A DNA stretch of 10,718 nt from Akkermansiaceae bacterium UBA985 (GCA_002292185.1 DBBL01000060.1:9939-20656), one strand, 5' to 3'; shown: positions 1-8,274, counted from the stretch's first letter. Numbers and translations are program-made. The notes: generated by a model not told the origin, from the letters alone.

Positions 1-132
1 CACACTGGTGAGCATGGACTCCTCTAATCGTGAGTGAAGCTCACAACATACTGAGGCAGGCACTAATTCACACAGCTGCTCTTCGAGCTCAAGGAGCTCT
101 TGTGGTAGTTCATGGTCTGAATGGTTTGGCAT
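1..132 (-). CDS. Unrecognised protein encoded after the sigma factor (N-terminal 44 codons, cut by window edge)
   Basis: An open frame starts with ATG at 130-132 and runs off the left edge without a stop. It begins MPNHSDHELPQELLELEEQL and continues as a Glu/Leu-rich, probably helical segment with a Cys-Cys pair near residues 33-34. It lies 55 nt after the sigma-factor stop on the same strand, where anti-sigma factors or small membrane partners of ECF sigma factors are usually encoded. No membrane segment falls within the visible part. There is no clear Shine-Dalgarno sequence, but a TATATT hexamer lies 11 nt before the ATG. The coding call rests on the uninterrupted frame, the sensible start and the acidic helical composition. 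The role as sigma partner is inferred from position only. Confidence 0.6.
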   Translation of the reverse strand, partial: MPNHSDHELPQELLELEEQLCELVPASVCCELHSRLEESMLTSV

Positions 133-143
133 GATGTTACTAA

Positions 144-149
144 AATATA
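144..149 (-). promoter_or_regulatory. Possible -10 hexamer before the sigma partner gene
   Basis: On the minus strand TATATT (5 of 6 to TATAAT) ends 11 nt before the ATG at 132. No convincing -35 is seen. If real, the partner gene has its own start with a leader of only a few nucleotides. AT-rich sequence makes chance occurrence likely. Confidence 0.2.
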
Positions 150-187
150 TCGTTTGATCTAGGTTTGAGAAAATGTGGCTGATGCTC

Positions 188-871
188 TTAAAGATCGTCC
201 TTTGCTCGTGTCGTCTCAAGGGCTTTTCTGAGTCGCTCGAGTCCATAGCGGTAACGCGATGCAACGGTATTGAGAGACACGCCGAGTATTTCTCCTACTT
301 CAGCGAATGTATGATTTCCCCATACTTTCATTATAATCACTTCTGAGAATTTTGCAGGTAGTTTTTTTAGTTCAAGCTCCAGCAAGGACCTTGTTTCCTG
401 GTTTGATACCCCACTGTGAAACCACGGATCAGCGAGACCTCCTGTTTCTGTTTCGCGGTCTGCTTCGGACTTTTTTTCACGCTTTACTCGACGATCATTT
501 TTACGGCCGAGATCTATAGATAGCCTACGAATGGTTGTGTAAAGAAAAGGCCTCCAAGATTCCTGCCCACCTAAAAAAGAACCCTCTTCCACCTTACGTG
601 CCAACTTAACCAAAGCGTCTTGGAGGACATCCTCCGCATCTTCAGAAGTGCGTGTTTGCTGGCGGGCAAATAGTAGCATCCGGGCACCGTTTTCAATCAG
701 CCATTGCCCCCAGTCAGGGGCCCCGCCAGTGGGTGACACGGGCGCATGTTGAGATTGCGCACCATCCTTCTGGCTAGCCTCGGAGCCTTGTGTCGCCCCT
801 GCGCTAGCAAATAGATGATGCGTAAGATTTGTTTGTGTGCTGTTCACAGATTTGTCCTTTTCATTCCCCAT
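188..871 (-). CDS. ECF-type RNA polymerase sigma factor (sigma-70 family, RpoE-like)
   Basis: This protein directs RNA polymerase to a specific promoter set and acts in the cytoplasm. Residues about 57-132 form sigma region 2, including the DAEDVLQDALVKLAR core-binding helix (78-92) and the WRPFLYTTIRRLSIDLGRK segment that recognises the -10 element. Residues about 162-218 form region 4, with the helix-turn-helix FAEVGEILGVSLNTVASRYR (189-208) for -35 recognition. The first ~55 residues are a Ser/Thr/Gln/Ala-rich, low-complexity extension, so at 227 aa the protein is longer than a usual ECF factor (roughly 160-200). The ATG at 869-871 is preceded by GGGAG at a 7-nt spacing, which supports this start and is one of the few clear ribosome binding sites here. 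The gene lies 63 bp after uvrA on the same strand and just before an unrecognised small gene that could encode its regulator. The target regulon cannot be told from sequence. Confidence 0.93.
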   Translation of the reverse strand: MGNEKDKSVNSTQTNLTHHLFASAGATQGSEASQKDGAQSQHAPVSPTGGAPDWGQWLIENGARMLLFARQQTRTSEDAEDVLQDALVKLARKVEEGSFLGGQESWRPFLYTTIRRLSIDLGRKNDRRVKREKKSEADRETETGGLADPWFHSGVSNQETRSLLELELKKLPAKFSEVIIMKVWGNHTFAEVGEILGVSLNTVASRYRYGLERLRKALETTRAKDDL

Positions 872-878
872 AACGATA

Positions 879-883
879 CTCCC
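879..883 (-). promoter_or_regulatory. Shine-Dalgarno site of the sigma factor gene
   Basis: GGGAG on the minus strand lies 7 nt upstream of the ATG at 869-871 and fixes the long N-terminal form of the sigma factor. It contrasts with most genes in the window, which lack such a site. Confidence 0.6.
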
Positions 884-934
884 AGCAACTATTGTTTAAT
901 AAATACGAAAAAAAATCAGGGCTCACGCTCACCA

Positions 935-3778
935 TCATAACGCATTACCTGCAAGCATGGCATCTAAATATTTACCCGTCGGCGACTCCGAAGAGGCTAT
1001 TTCAGCTGGATTTCCTGCAGCAACAACCTGGCCACCATGCCTGCCACCCCCTGGGCCAAGGTCAATCACCCAGTCCGAAACCGATATAACATCAAGGTTA
1101 TGCTCAACCACCACAAGCGAATTGCCGTTATCCCGAAGCCGGAAAAGAACATCCAATAAAACTTGCACGTCATTGTAATGCAGACCGGTTGTCGGCTCGT
1201 CCAATAAATACAAACAATGCCCCGTATTCGGTCGAGATAGCTCATGCGCTAATTTGACACGTTGAGCCTCACCGCCGGACAAGGTGTTTGCTGACTGTCC
1301 TAGCTGGATGTAACCCAGACCCACATCACACAGTGAATTCAGAATACGCGCCAGCTTAGGCACATTTTGAAAAAAGCGCGCTGCGTCCTCAGCTGTCATC
1401 TCCAGCACCTCTGCGATGTTACAGCCCTTGTAGGAAACTTCTAAAGTCTCCCTATTATATCTGCTTCCAGCACATGAATCACAAGTAATGTATACGTCGT
1501 TGAGGAAATGCATATCCAGCCGAATAGCTCCATCTCCCTGACACTTTTCACAGCGCCCACCTTGCATATTAAAACTAAAGCGCCCTACTCCATACCCACG
1601 TTGCCTGGACAAAGGTAATTTAGCAAAAAGTGCGCGGATTAAATCTAACGCTCCGGTGTAAGTAGCAGGATTAGAACGCGGACTTCTGCCCAGTGGCTTT
1701 TGGTCCACTACAATGACTTTATCCAAATGCTCAATGCCATCAATGCCATCATGAGCCCCAGGTTTGGCCGAGGCATGATTAAAATGACGGGCCAATACAC
1801 GCCGTAAAATACGGTCAACCAAGGTTGATTTACCACTGCCGCTGGGGCCGGTTATGGCAACCAGCATACCCAGAGGGATAGCGACATCAATACCCTGCAG
1901 GTTATTTTCACGAGCATTCTTGATGACAAGCTCACCAATTTTCTCGGCTGCCTTCTTGGTGATCTCTCTCTTCGATTCGCCCGAGAGCCATTTCCCTGTG
2001 ATCGAATCTTGATGACCGATCACTTGCGTGGGGGTGCCCGCAGCCAGTAATTTGCCGCCATGAATACCGGCCCCAGGGCCAATATCGATCAGCCAATCCG
2101 CTGAGCGTATCATCTCTTCGTCATGTTCGACGATCACTACTGTGTTTCCAATATCACGCAAACGTTCCAAAGCGGCAATCAACCTCGCATTATCCGCACT
2201 ATGAAGCCCAATGCTCGGTTCATCCAAGACATAGATCACGCCTGACAAACCGGCGCCAATTTGTGTAGCCAAACGAATGCGTTGAGCCTCTCCACCGGAG
2301 AGAGTATTGCTGGCTCGATCTAAGCTTAAATACGCTAAGCCGACATCATCGAGGAAACGAAGCCGACGGGTGGTGTCATCAACAACCCCAGCCAGAGCGT
2401 CGCCACGATCTTTAGGCAGAGAAAGCTTAGTGAGCCATGCCAATGCAGCTTCCACAGACAAAGCACAGAATTCATCGATACTGTATAGGGCACCATCTTG
2501 ACCCTCAAGTTTGACGGCGAGAATTTCAGGTTTAAGCCGCCGCCCCTGACAACGGGCACATGGGTTTGCCATCATCAGCCGGCTCATACTACGGCGCACC
2601 GCATTGCTTTTACTCTCACGCGAGAACCTCTCCACGTTCGCACACAAGCCCTCAAAGCCAGCAACCTTGTCACCATGAAAAAGCACATCCTTGAAGCTTT
2701 CAGGAAGGTTTTCAAAAGCGGGGCTAAGATCAACCTGCATTGCCGCAGCGAGCTTGCCTACCAGCCTATCCTGCAAAGTCTTTTTACGTTTATTACTTTT
2801 CCACATCACAATAGCACCATCAGCTACTGATTTTGTCGGGTCCGGAACAAGAAGGTTGGGGTCGCATGACATCTCAGTGCCTAGACCATGACAAGCCCGA
2901 CAGGCACCATGGCTTGAATTAAAAGAGAAATGCTTAGGTGTTAGAGCAGGCAATACAAAACCTGTTACTGGGTTACGGTAGCTCGTCGAGTAAGAGACTT
3001 CGGAGAAATCATCCTCATCAGGTTTCTTAACGAGACAACTCACCTGACTACCGCAGATACGCAGGGATGTCTCTATGGAGTCAGCCAATCTACTTTCGAC
3101 CCCTTTCCTGATCACTAAACGGTCGACGACCACCTCAACATTCTTGAGCTTCTGAGGCCAAGCCGAGGCCGCTTCATCGAGTTCATAGAGATCATCATTC
3201 ACACGAAGGCGAACAAATCCCTGCCTTTGTAAATTCTCAATCAGACTGGCAACATCCGCAGCTTCCTCAAGTGGTATCGGGGCAAGAATGACTATTTTGG
3301 TGCTCTCATCAGACGCCGCCAAACATTCGATAATGTCTTGGGCCGTCATTTTCACCAACCTCTCCCCAGTGCTTGGGTCATGAGGAATGCCCACACTAGC
3401 ATAGAGTATGCGCAGATAGTCGTAAATCTCAGTGGCGGTAGCAATGGTCGAACGAGGATTCACCCCACCACTGCGCTGTTCAATGGCTATCGCTGGACTC
3501 AGCCCCTCAATGGAATCTACGTCAGGCTTATCGAGCTGATGGAGAAATTGGCGGGCATAGGCACTCAGGCTTTCCACATAACGCCTCTGGCCCTCCGCAT
3601 AGAGGGTATGGAAGGCAAGCGATGACTTACCGCTACCGCTGGGGCCCGTGATCACCACCAACTTACCACGCGGTATTTCAACGTCGATATTACGCAAGTT
3701 GTGTTGCCTGGCTCCTTTGATCACAATTGTGTTCACGCCGCTACTTAGCGCACCAAGCGGGAGAAATCCATCGTACAT
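935..3778 (-). CDS. uvrA: Divergent UvrA-type excinuclease ABC subunit A
   Basis: This is a tandem ABC ATPase of the UvrA family, the damage-recognition dimer of nucleotide excision repair. Residue numbers count from the longest open frame, which begins at 3859. Walker A motifs lie at 72-79 and 671-678 (both GPSGSGKS), LSGGE signatures at 520-524 and 860-864, and Walker B/LDEP motifs at about 541-553 and 883-894. The second zinc finger is intact (C770, C773, C793, C796). The first keeps only C320 and C323, because the usual upstream CPxC pair reads N296/T299. The UvrB-binding region (about 185-270) is present, but its conserved RKGE-like basic stretch reads EEAADVA. The family start aligns near residue 42. 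I chose the ATG at 3776-3778 (residue 28), because the 3859 start would leave only 16 bp to the divergent PLD gene. A GTG at 3736 is another option. The protein is likely a working ATPase, but may be a UvrA paralogue rather than the main repair enzyme. Confidence 0.9.
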   Translation of the reverse strand: MYDGFLPLGALSSGVNTIVIKGARQHNLRNIDVEIPRGKLVVITGPSGSGKSSLAFHTLYAEGQRRYVESLSAYARQFLHQLDKPDVDSIEGLSPAIAIEQRSGGVNPRSTIATATEIYDYLRILYASVGIPHDPSTGERLVKMTAQDIIECLAASDESTKIVILAPIPLEEAADVASLIENLQRQGFVRLRVNDDLYELDEAASAWPQKLKNVEVVVDRLVIRKGVESRLADSIETSLRICGSQVSCLVKKPDEDDFSEVSYSTSYRNPVTGFVLPALTPKHFSFNSSHGACRACHGLGTEMSCDPNLLVPDPTKSVADGAIVMWKSNKRKKTLQDRLVGKLAAAMQVDLSPAFENLPESFKDVLFHGDKVAGFEGLCANVERFSRESKSNAVRRSMSRLMMANPCARCQGRRLKPEILAVKLEGQDGALYSIDEFCALSVEAALAWLTKLSLPKDRGDALAGVVDDTTRRLRFLDDVGLAYLSLDRASNTLSGGEAQRIRLATQIGAGLSGVIYVLDEPSIGLHSADNARLIAALERLRDIGNTVVIVEHDEEMIRSADWLIDIGPGAGIHGGKLLAAGTPTQVIGHQDSITGKWLSGESKREITKKAAEKIGELVIKNARENNLQGIDVAIPLGMLVAITGPSGSGKSTLVDRILRRVLARHFNHASAKPGAHDGIDGIEHLDKVIVVDQKPLGRSPRSNPATYTGALDLIRALFAKLPLSRQRGYGVGRFSFNMQGGRCEKCQGDGAIRLDMHFLNDVYITCDSCAGSRYNRETLEVSYKGCNIAEVLEMTAEDAARFFQNVPKLARILNSLCDVGLGYIQLGQSANTLSGGEAQRVKLAHELSRPNTGHCLYLLDEPTTGLHYNDVQVLLDVLFRLRDNGNSLVVVEHNLDVISVSDWVIDLGPGGGRHGGQVVAAGNPAEIASSESPTGKYLDAMLAGNAL

Positions 3779-3791
3779 TGAGATTACTTGT

Positions 3792-3797
3792 ATTTTA
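3792..3797 (-). promoter_or_regulatory. Possible -10 hexamer for uvrA
   Basis: Minus-strand TAAAAT (5 of 6 to TATAAT) ends 13 nt before the ATG at 3778. No good -35 is visible at the normal spacing. It weakly supports the shorter UvrA start. Confidence 0.25.
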
Positions 3798-3863
3798 GTC
3801 CTTTCCCGTATTACCATCCGGCATCGTTCAGAGTGTCTCCACTCTTTGTTTTTTGACATGCCG

Positions 3864-3869
3864 TATTAT
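3864..3869 (+). promoter_or_regulatory. Possible -10 hexamer for the PLD-like gene
   Basis: TATTAT (5 of 6 to TATAAT) ends only 6 nt before the ATG at 3876, so a transcript from it would be leaderless or nearly so. A TTGACA at 3853-3858 is too close to serve as its -35, and no other -35 is clear. Confidence 0.25.
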
Positions 3870-3875
3870 TTCACC

Positions 3876-5141
3876 ATGAAACTACTACGTTCACTGCCTT
3901 GCATAGCAGCGGTTGGTATTGCAGTGCTCAGCTCTTCATGTATCCGCGGGCTCCGTGTAGAAATGCGCCAGCCTGTAGATCGACTTGCCGCTGTTGGCAC
4001 TACTAAATTTGAGACAGTAGCCGCCGATACAGTGAACACTCCATGGACCAGCGGCAACCATGTTGAGATACTCGTGAATGGAGATAAAATCTTCCCCGCG
4101 ATGCTCAACGACATCAAGTCAGCGAAAAAGAGCATCAGCTTCGAGACTTATCTATTCATTGAAGGCAAGATGGCTAGCCAGTTTGTCAGTGCCTTTTGTG
4201 AGCGCGCCCGTGCTGGCGTGAAGGTTCATGTCATTCTTGATTCCGTGGGCGGCATGAGCATGGGAGATGCCAACTACGAGCGCATGATCAAGGCTGGGGT
4301 CGATGTGAAACTCTACCATCCACTCAACCTCAGAAACCTGCTTCGTTTCAATGTCCGCGACCATCGCAAGATCATGGTCATTGACGGCAAAACCGGCTAC
4401 TCAGGCGGATGCGGTGTTGCTGACTTCTGGATGGGGAATGCTCAGAGCCCAGAGCACTGGCGAGAAACCCACTACCGCTTAACCGGCCCCGTCGTCGCCC
4501 AGCTGCAAGAAAACTTCAACGAGAACTGGGTTAAGTGCGGGGGCAAGCCTCTATCAGGAATTGCCTACTACCCGCGTTTACAGCGCACAGGCAAGGTGAA
4601 GGCACAGGCATACACCGCTTCCCCGATTGATAAGAACTACGCCATTCCTCACATCTACCGCCAAGCCATGGCCTCTGCACGTAAAAGTATTGTCATCAAA
4701 AACTCCTACATCTTTTTAGATAGGCCTATGATGAAAGCAGTCATCGATGCTCGCAAACGCGGTGTTCATGTGGAAATGATCTTCGCGTGGGAGCACACCG
4801 ATGCTTGGCCCATAAGACATCTTTCCATTTACCAGTATCACAAACTGCTCAAGGCCGGAGTTCACATCTATGAGTATCGCCCATCGATGATTCATTGCAA
4901 AGTCATGGTCATCGACGAACTTTTCTCGATCATTGGATCTGCCAATATTGACCCGCGCTCTCTCTACATTAATGACGAATCAAACGTAAACATCCTCGAT
5001 GAAGGGTTTGCCAAGCAACAGCTCAATATCATCGCTAACGATAAGCTCGACTCTCAACGCGTCCTAAAGCCGCCGTTTTTCTGGAACCCCGTCACTATTC
5101 CCTCCCGAGCTGCGGTAACCGTGATTGCCCCCCAGCTTTAG
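3876..5141 (+). CDS. Phospholipase D-like / cardiolipin synthase family protein, probable lipoprotein
   Basis: This 421-residue protein has two PLD (HxKxxxxD) motifs, the pair that forms one active site in phospholipase D and cardiolipin synthases. HKD1 is HRKIMVID (H163, K165, D170), followed by a glycine-rich GYSGG turn. HKD2 is HCKVMVID (H340, K342, D347), followed by IGSANIDPRS. The layout resembles bacterial cardiolipin synthases of the ClsB/ClsA type, which transfer phosphatidyl groups between phospholipids, though other PLD superfamily roles are possible. The open frame extends upstream to 3648, but that part is antisense to uvrA. The ATG at 3876 gives a signal peptide: basic MKLLR, a hydrophobic stretch, then LSSSC with Cys22 as a possible lipidation site. 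This would place the catalytic domain outside the cytoplasm. No Shine-Dalgarno is present. The gene is divergent from uvrA and lies 186 bp before the aconitase gene. Confidence 0.9.
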   Translation: MKLLRSLPCIAAVGIAVLSSSCIRGLRVEMRQPVDRLAAVGTTKFETVAADTVNTPWTSGNHVEILVNGDKIFPAMLNDIKSAKKSISFETYLFIEGKMASQFVSAFCERARAGVKVHVILDSVGGMSMGDANYERMIKAGVDVKLYHPLNLRNLLRFNVRDHRKIMVIDGKTGYSGGCGVADFWMGNAQSPEHWRETHYRLTGPVVAQLQENFNENWVKCGGKPLSGIAYYPRLQRTGKVKAQAYTASPIDKNYAIPHIYRQAMASARKSIVIKNSYIFLDRPMMKAVIDARKRGVHVEMIFAWEHTDAWPIRHLSIYQYHKLLKAGVHIYEYRPSMIHCKVMVIDELFSIIGSANIDPRSLYINDESNVNILDEGFAKQQLNIIANDKLDSQRVLKPPFFWNPVTIPSRAAVTVIAPQL

Positions 5142-5201
5142 CCAAATTTTTCAGTTAATCCCTTAGTCAAACCCTTGGGGCATAAGCATTGACGGGACTT
5201 C

Positions 5202-5229
5202 TTGACAAAGTCTACCGCGCCACTATTCT
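5202..5229 (+). promoter_or_regulatory. Candidate sigma-70 promoter for the aconitase gene
   Basis: A perfect TTGACA (5202-5207) is followed after 16 nt by TATTCT (5224-5229, 4 of 6). Transcription would start near 5236, leaving a leader of about 90 nt before the ATG at 5328. A second, weaker TATATT lies at 5289-5294. The placement is inferred from consensus match only. Confidence 0.4.
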
Positions 5230-5236
5230 CCCCCCG

Positions 5237-5254
5237 CCTACCCCACCAGGTAGG
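5237..5254 (+). repeat. Inverted repeat in the aconitase leader
   Basis: CCTACC and GGTAGG form a perfect 6-bp inverted repeat around a 6-nt loop, just downstream of the candidate promoter. It could be a 5' stem-loop of the mRNA or an operator. No U-tract follows, so it is not a terminator. Confidence 0.35.
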
Positions 5255-5327
5255 TTTCATTATTATGTGAATCGGTCTATATCCTTTTTATATTCCTCCA
5301 GCATAAATAACTACGAATCAATTCCTT

Positions 5328-8141
5328 ATGAATACCATCCGTACATTCCAAACAGGCTCCGGCACCGAAGGCAAATATCACTCACTTCCAGCACTCGAAG
5401 AAGCTGGCCTTGGAAAAATCTCCCGCCTCCCTATTTCAATCCGCATTGTTCTCGAATCTTTGCTTAGAAATTGTGACGGTCGTAAAGTACAAGAACAGGA
5501 CGTTCAGAATCTTGCTGGCTGGAACGCCGCAAATCCCGGCACTTACGAAGTTCCTTTTACCGTTGCTCGTGTTGTTCTTCAGGATTTCACCGGTGTTCCA
5601 CTCGTCGTTGATCTGGCAGCCATGCGTAATGCGGCGGCAGAAGCAGGAGCTGACGCATCCGTCGTCGAGCCGCTCGTGCCCGTTGACCTCGTGATCGATC
5701 ACTCCGTGCAGGTTGACTTTGCCGGATCACAGCAAGCCTTAGAACGCAATCTCCAGATCGAATTTATCCGCAACAAGGAGCGTTACCAGTTTCTCAAGTG
5801 GGGCCAACAAGCTTTTGAAACATTCGGAGTAGTGCCTCCCGGAATCGGCATCGTTCACCAGGTCAACTTAGAATACCTCGCCAAAGGCGTGCTTGAAAAA
5901 GAAGGCACCTACTATCCAGATACCCTCGTCGGCACAGACTCTCACACCACCATGATCAATGGCCTTGGAGTCGTTGGCTGGGGTGTTGGTGGTATTGAGG
6001 CTGAAGCCGGCATGCTCGGCCAGCCCGTCACCTTCCTCGTTCCAGAGGTTGTTGGTGTTCATCTCTCAGGCGAACTTGCCGAGGGCGTCACCGCTACAGA
6101 TTTGACACTTAGTATTACTCAGCTACTTCGTGAACACGGTGTTGTTGGGAAATTCGTCGAGTTCTACGGCCCAGGTGCCAAGTCACTAAGCCTGCCCGAT
6201 CGCGCTACCGTTGCCAACATGGCTCCCGAATATGGCGCCACCATGGGCTTCTTCCCCATTGATGGAGAAACGATCGCCTACCTTCGTGGCACGGGTCGCT
6301 CTGAAGAAACCTGCTCCACCGTGGAGAACTACTTCAAAGCACAGGAAATGTTCGGCATCCCTGAACAAGGTGATATTGACTACTCCGTCTCTCTCGACTT
6401 TGACATGGCAAGTGTCGTTCCCGCTGTCTCCGGACCTAAGCGCCCACAAGACCGCATCGACGTCACCAAGCTCGGCAATAAATTCAATGAGCTATTCACC
6501 GCTCCTGTCGCCGATGGCGGTTATGCGCGTAATGCTGATACACGCAACGTCGCTATTGACCTCGAGCTTCACGCCCCTGCTGGGTTCTCAGCAACAGGCG
6601 CTGAGCTTCTCGAGGAGGCCGGCACGGCTGTTGAGGCGAGAGCCTCCCACGACAAGCTACAGCTCAAGCACGGCAGCGTTCTCATTGCGGCTATCACCTC
6701 ATGCACAAACACCAGTAACCCAAGTGTAATGCTCGCTGCTGGCCTAGTGGCCAAAAAAGCCAACGCACTAGGCCTTGGTGTCGCTCACTATGTAAAAACT
6801 TCACTCGGACCCGGTTCCCGGGTTGTCACCGATTATCTTAACGCCACCAAGCTCCAGACGGAACTCGATCAGCTCGGCTTCCAGACCGTCGGTTACGGCT
6901 GCACCACCTGCATTGGTAACTCCGGTCCCCTCGCACCAGAAATTGAAGATGCCATCAAGGAAGGTGACCTCATCGCCGCCTCCGTACTCTCTGGAAACAG
7001 AAACTTCGAAGCCCGTGTGCATGGCTCGGTCCGTGCCAGTTTTCTGATGTCACCTCCTCTGGTAGTCGCTTACGCCATTGCTGGGCGTGTTGACCTCGAT
7101 CTTGCTAACGATCCGATCGGCTCCGATAGAGATGGCAACCTTGTTTACCTCAAGGACATCTGGCCAAGCACGGCCGAGCTCAAGGAAGTGATTGATGCAG
7201 CACTTGTCCCCGAGGTGTTCAACAAGCTCTACAGCAATCTTGATAGTGCTAACCAGAACTGGGTCGATATTGAGACCTCCACTGGCCCCACCTTCGCATG
7301 GGATGACGATTCCACTTACATCCAGAACCCGCCGTTTTTCGACGGTTTCTCGCGCACTCCAGCCACTGAGGCCAAGGATGTAGTCAACGCTCGTGCCCTC
7401 GGTATTTTTGCCGATTCGGTGACCACTGATCACATCTCACCCGCAGGAGCTATTGTTCCCACCTCACCCGCAGGCCAGTATCTACTCGCCAATGGCGTGG
7501 AGAAAGCCAAGTTCAACTCCTTTGGCTCACGCCGGGGCAATGACCGTGTTATGACTCGTGGCACCTTTGCCAACGTCCGCATTAAAAACCTCATGTGTGG
7601 TGCCACCGAAGGCGGCTACACCCAGTATTTCGGACCATCCGATGTTCCCGCTCCTGATCAGGAGATTGCCTCCAAAGACGGCGGCAAGCCCTGCTTCATC
7701 TACGATGCTGCCGAAGCCTACAAAGCTGACGGCACCAACCTCATCGTCATTGGAGGTGAAGACTACGGCATGGGATCATCCCGTGACTGGGCTGCTAAGG
7801 GCACACGCCTATTGGGAGTCTCTGCAGTCGTCACTAAGTCCTTTGAGCGTATTCACCGCTCTAACCTCATCGGCATGGGTGTCTTGCCTCTGAACTTCAA
7901 GGACAAGACAGACTATGACAAACTAGCAGGCTTAGCTGGCGCAAGCTTCTCCATCACAGGCCTCTCAGGAGCGCTCACCCCGATGCAGGACGCGACACTC
8001 ACCGTCACCCAAACAGACGGGTCAAGTTTTGACATTCCACTCGTGGTCCGCATCGATACTCCTGCAGAAGTTGATTACTACCTCTCCGGTGGCATTCTTC
8101 CTTTTGTCTTGAATCAAATTCTAGACGCGGCAGAGGCTTAG
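5328..8141 (+). CDS. acnA: Aconitate hydratase (AcnA/IRP1-type aconitase)
   Basis: This enzyme interconverts citrate and isocitrate through cis-aconitate in the TCA cycle, using a cytoplasmic 4Fe-4S cluster. The three cluster ligands are visible: C459 in the SCTNTSNP motif, and C525 and C528 in [14 protein letters not shown]. The substrate-site motif GTDSHT lies at 202-207, and the C-terminal swivel domain carries [14 protein letters not shown] (812-825) and [13 protein letters not shown] (842-854). At 937 residues it is slightly longer than Escherichia coli AcnA (about 890) and matches the AcnA rather than the AcnB domain order. The reading frame is uninterrupted. The ATG at 5328 is favoured because MNTIRTF leads straight into the conserved N-terminal region. 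No Shine-Dalgarno precedes it. A strong terminator follows 23 nt after the stop, so transcription probably ends with this gene. Regulation beyond the leader repeat and candidate promoter is not evident. Confidence 0.97.
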   Translation: MNTIRTFQTGSGTEGKYHSLPALEEAGLGKISRLPISIRIVLESLLRNCDGRKVQEQDVQNLAGWNAANPGTYEVPFTVARVVLQDFTGVPLVVDLAAMRNAAAEAGADASVVEPLVPVDLVIDHSVQVDFAGSQQALERNLQIEFIRNKERYQFLKWGQQAFETFGVVPPGIGIVHQVNLEYLAKGVLEKEGTYYPDTLVGTDSHTTMINGLGVVGWGVGGIEAEAGMLGQPVTFLVPEVVGVHLSGELAEGVTATDLTLSITQLLREHGVVGKFVEFYGPGAKSLSLPDRATVANMAPEYGATMGFFPIDGETIAYLRGTGRSEETCSTVENYFKAQEMFGIPEQGDIDYSVSLDFDMASVVPAVSGPKRPQDRIDVTKLGNKFNELFTAPVADGGYARNADTRNVAIDLELHAPAGFSATGAELLEEAGTAVEARASHDKLQLKHGSVLIAAITSCTNTSNPSVMLAAGLVAKKANALGLGVAHYVKTSLGPGSRVVTDYLNATKLQTELDQLGFQTVGYGCTTCIGNSGPLAPEIEDAIKEGDLIAASVLSGNRNFEARVHGSVRASFLMSPPLVVAYAIAGRVDLDLANDPIGSDRDGNLVYLKDIWPSTAELKEVIDAALVPEVFNKLYSNLDSANQNWVDIETSTGPTFAWDDDSTYIQNPPFFDGFSRTPATEAKDVVNARALGIFADSVTTDHISPAGAIVPTSPAGQYLLANGVEKAKFNSFGSRRGNDRVMTRGTFANVRIKNLMCGATEGGYTQYFGPSDVPAPDQEIASKDGGKPCFIYDAAEAYKADGTNLIVIGGEDYGMGSSRDWAAKGTRLLGVSAVVTKSFERIHRSNLIGMGVLPLNFKDKTDYDKLAGLAGASFSITGLSGALTPMQDATLTVTQTDGSSFDIPLVVRIDTPAEVDYYLSGGILPFVLNQILDAAEA

Positions 8142-8164
8142 CGCTAACAATCACTTTTTCTAAC

Positions 8165-8203
8165 ACGGCTCCCCTGTCCTTTGTGACTGCGGGAGCCGTT
8201 TTT
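8165..8203 (+). terminator. Intrinsic terminator after the aconitase gene
   Basis: A perfect 9-bp stem, ACGGCTCCC (8165-8173) with GGGAGCCGT (8191-8199), closes a 17-nt loop and runs into a TTTTT tract at 8199-8203. The position 23 nt after the aconitase stop fits factor-independent termination. A second T-tract follows at 8213-8217 in a tandem copy of the tail. Confidence 0.85.
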
Positions 8204-8224
8204 GTTGGCTCGTTTTTGTTCGCT
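8197..8224 (+). repeat. Tandem duplication of a 14-bp terminator tail
   Basis: CGTTTTTGTTGGCT (8197-8210) is followed directly by CGTTTTTGTTCGCT (8211-8224), differing at one position. The copies overlap the descending arm and T-tract of the terminator and give it a second T-tract. Confidence 0.7.
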
Positions 8225-8244
8225 GACACTTAGCTCAAGCCAAC
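8204..8244 (+). repeat. Wide inverted repeat between the aconitase and YbjT-like genes
   Basis: GTTGGCT (8204-8210) and AGCCAAC (8238-8244) form a perfect 7-bp inverted repeat with a 27-nt spacer, right after the terminator. Its role is unknown and chance is a fair explanation. Confidence 0.25.
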
Positions 8245-8274
8245 CGCACCCCAGCCGCTTCCGGGCCTTAACCC

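Noticed and set aside
892..934. Run of eight T (minus strand, 908-915) between uvrA and the sigma gene, as a possible terminator
   Set aside because: No GC-rich inverted repeat precedes the T-run, so it does not form an intrinsic terminator. Transcription may pass into the sigma gene.
1728..1752. Direct repeat of CAATGCCAT within uvrA
   Set aside because: It encodes a GIDGI-type coding repetition in a variable linker after the second Walker A and has no sign of being a mobile or regulatory repeat.
3853..3858. TTGACA as -35 element of the PLD-like gene
   Set aside because: A -10 at normal spacing would fall inside the coding region after the start codon, where no matching hexamer is present.
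3648..3875. 76-codon upstream extension of the PLD-like gene
   Set aside because: It is antisense to conserved UvrA codons and lies before a good signal peptide start at 3876; it is a chance open frame.
6211..6729. 172-codon open frame inside the aconitase gene in another frame
   Set aside because: It is a shadow of the conserved aconitase coding sequence, has low-complexity Ser/Pro-rich translation and no recognisable motif.
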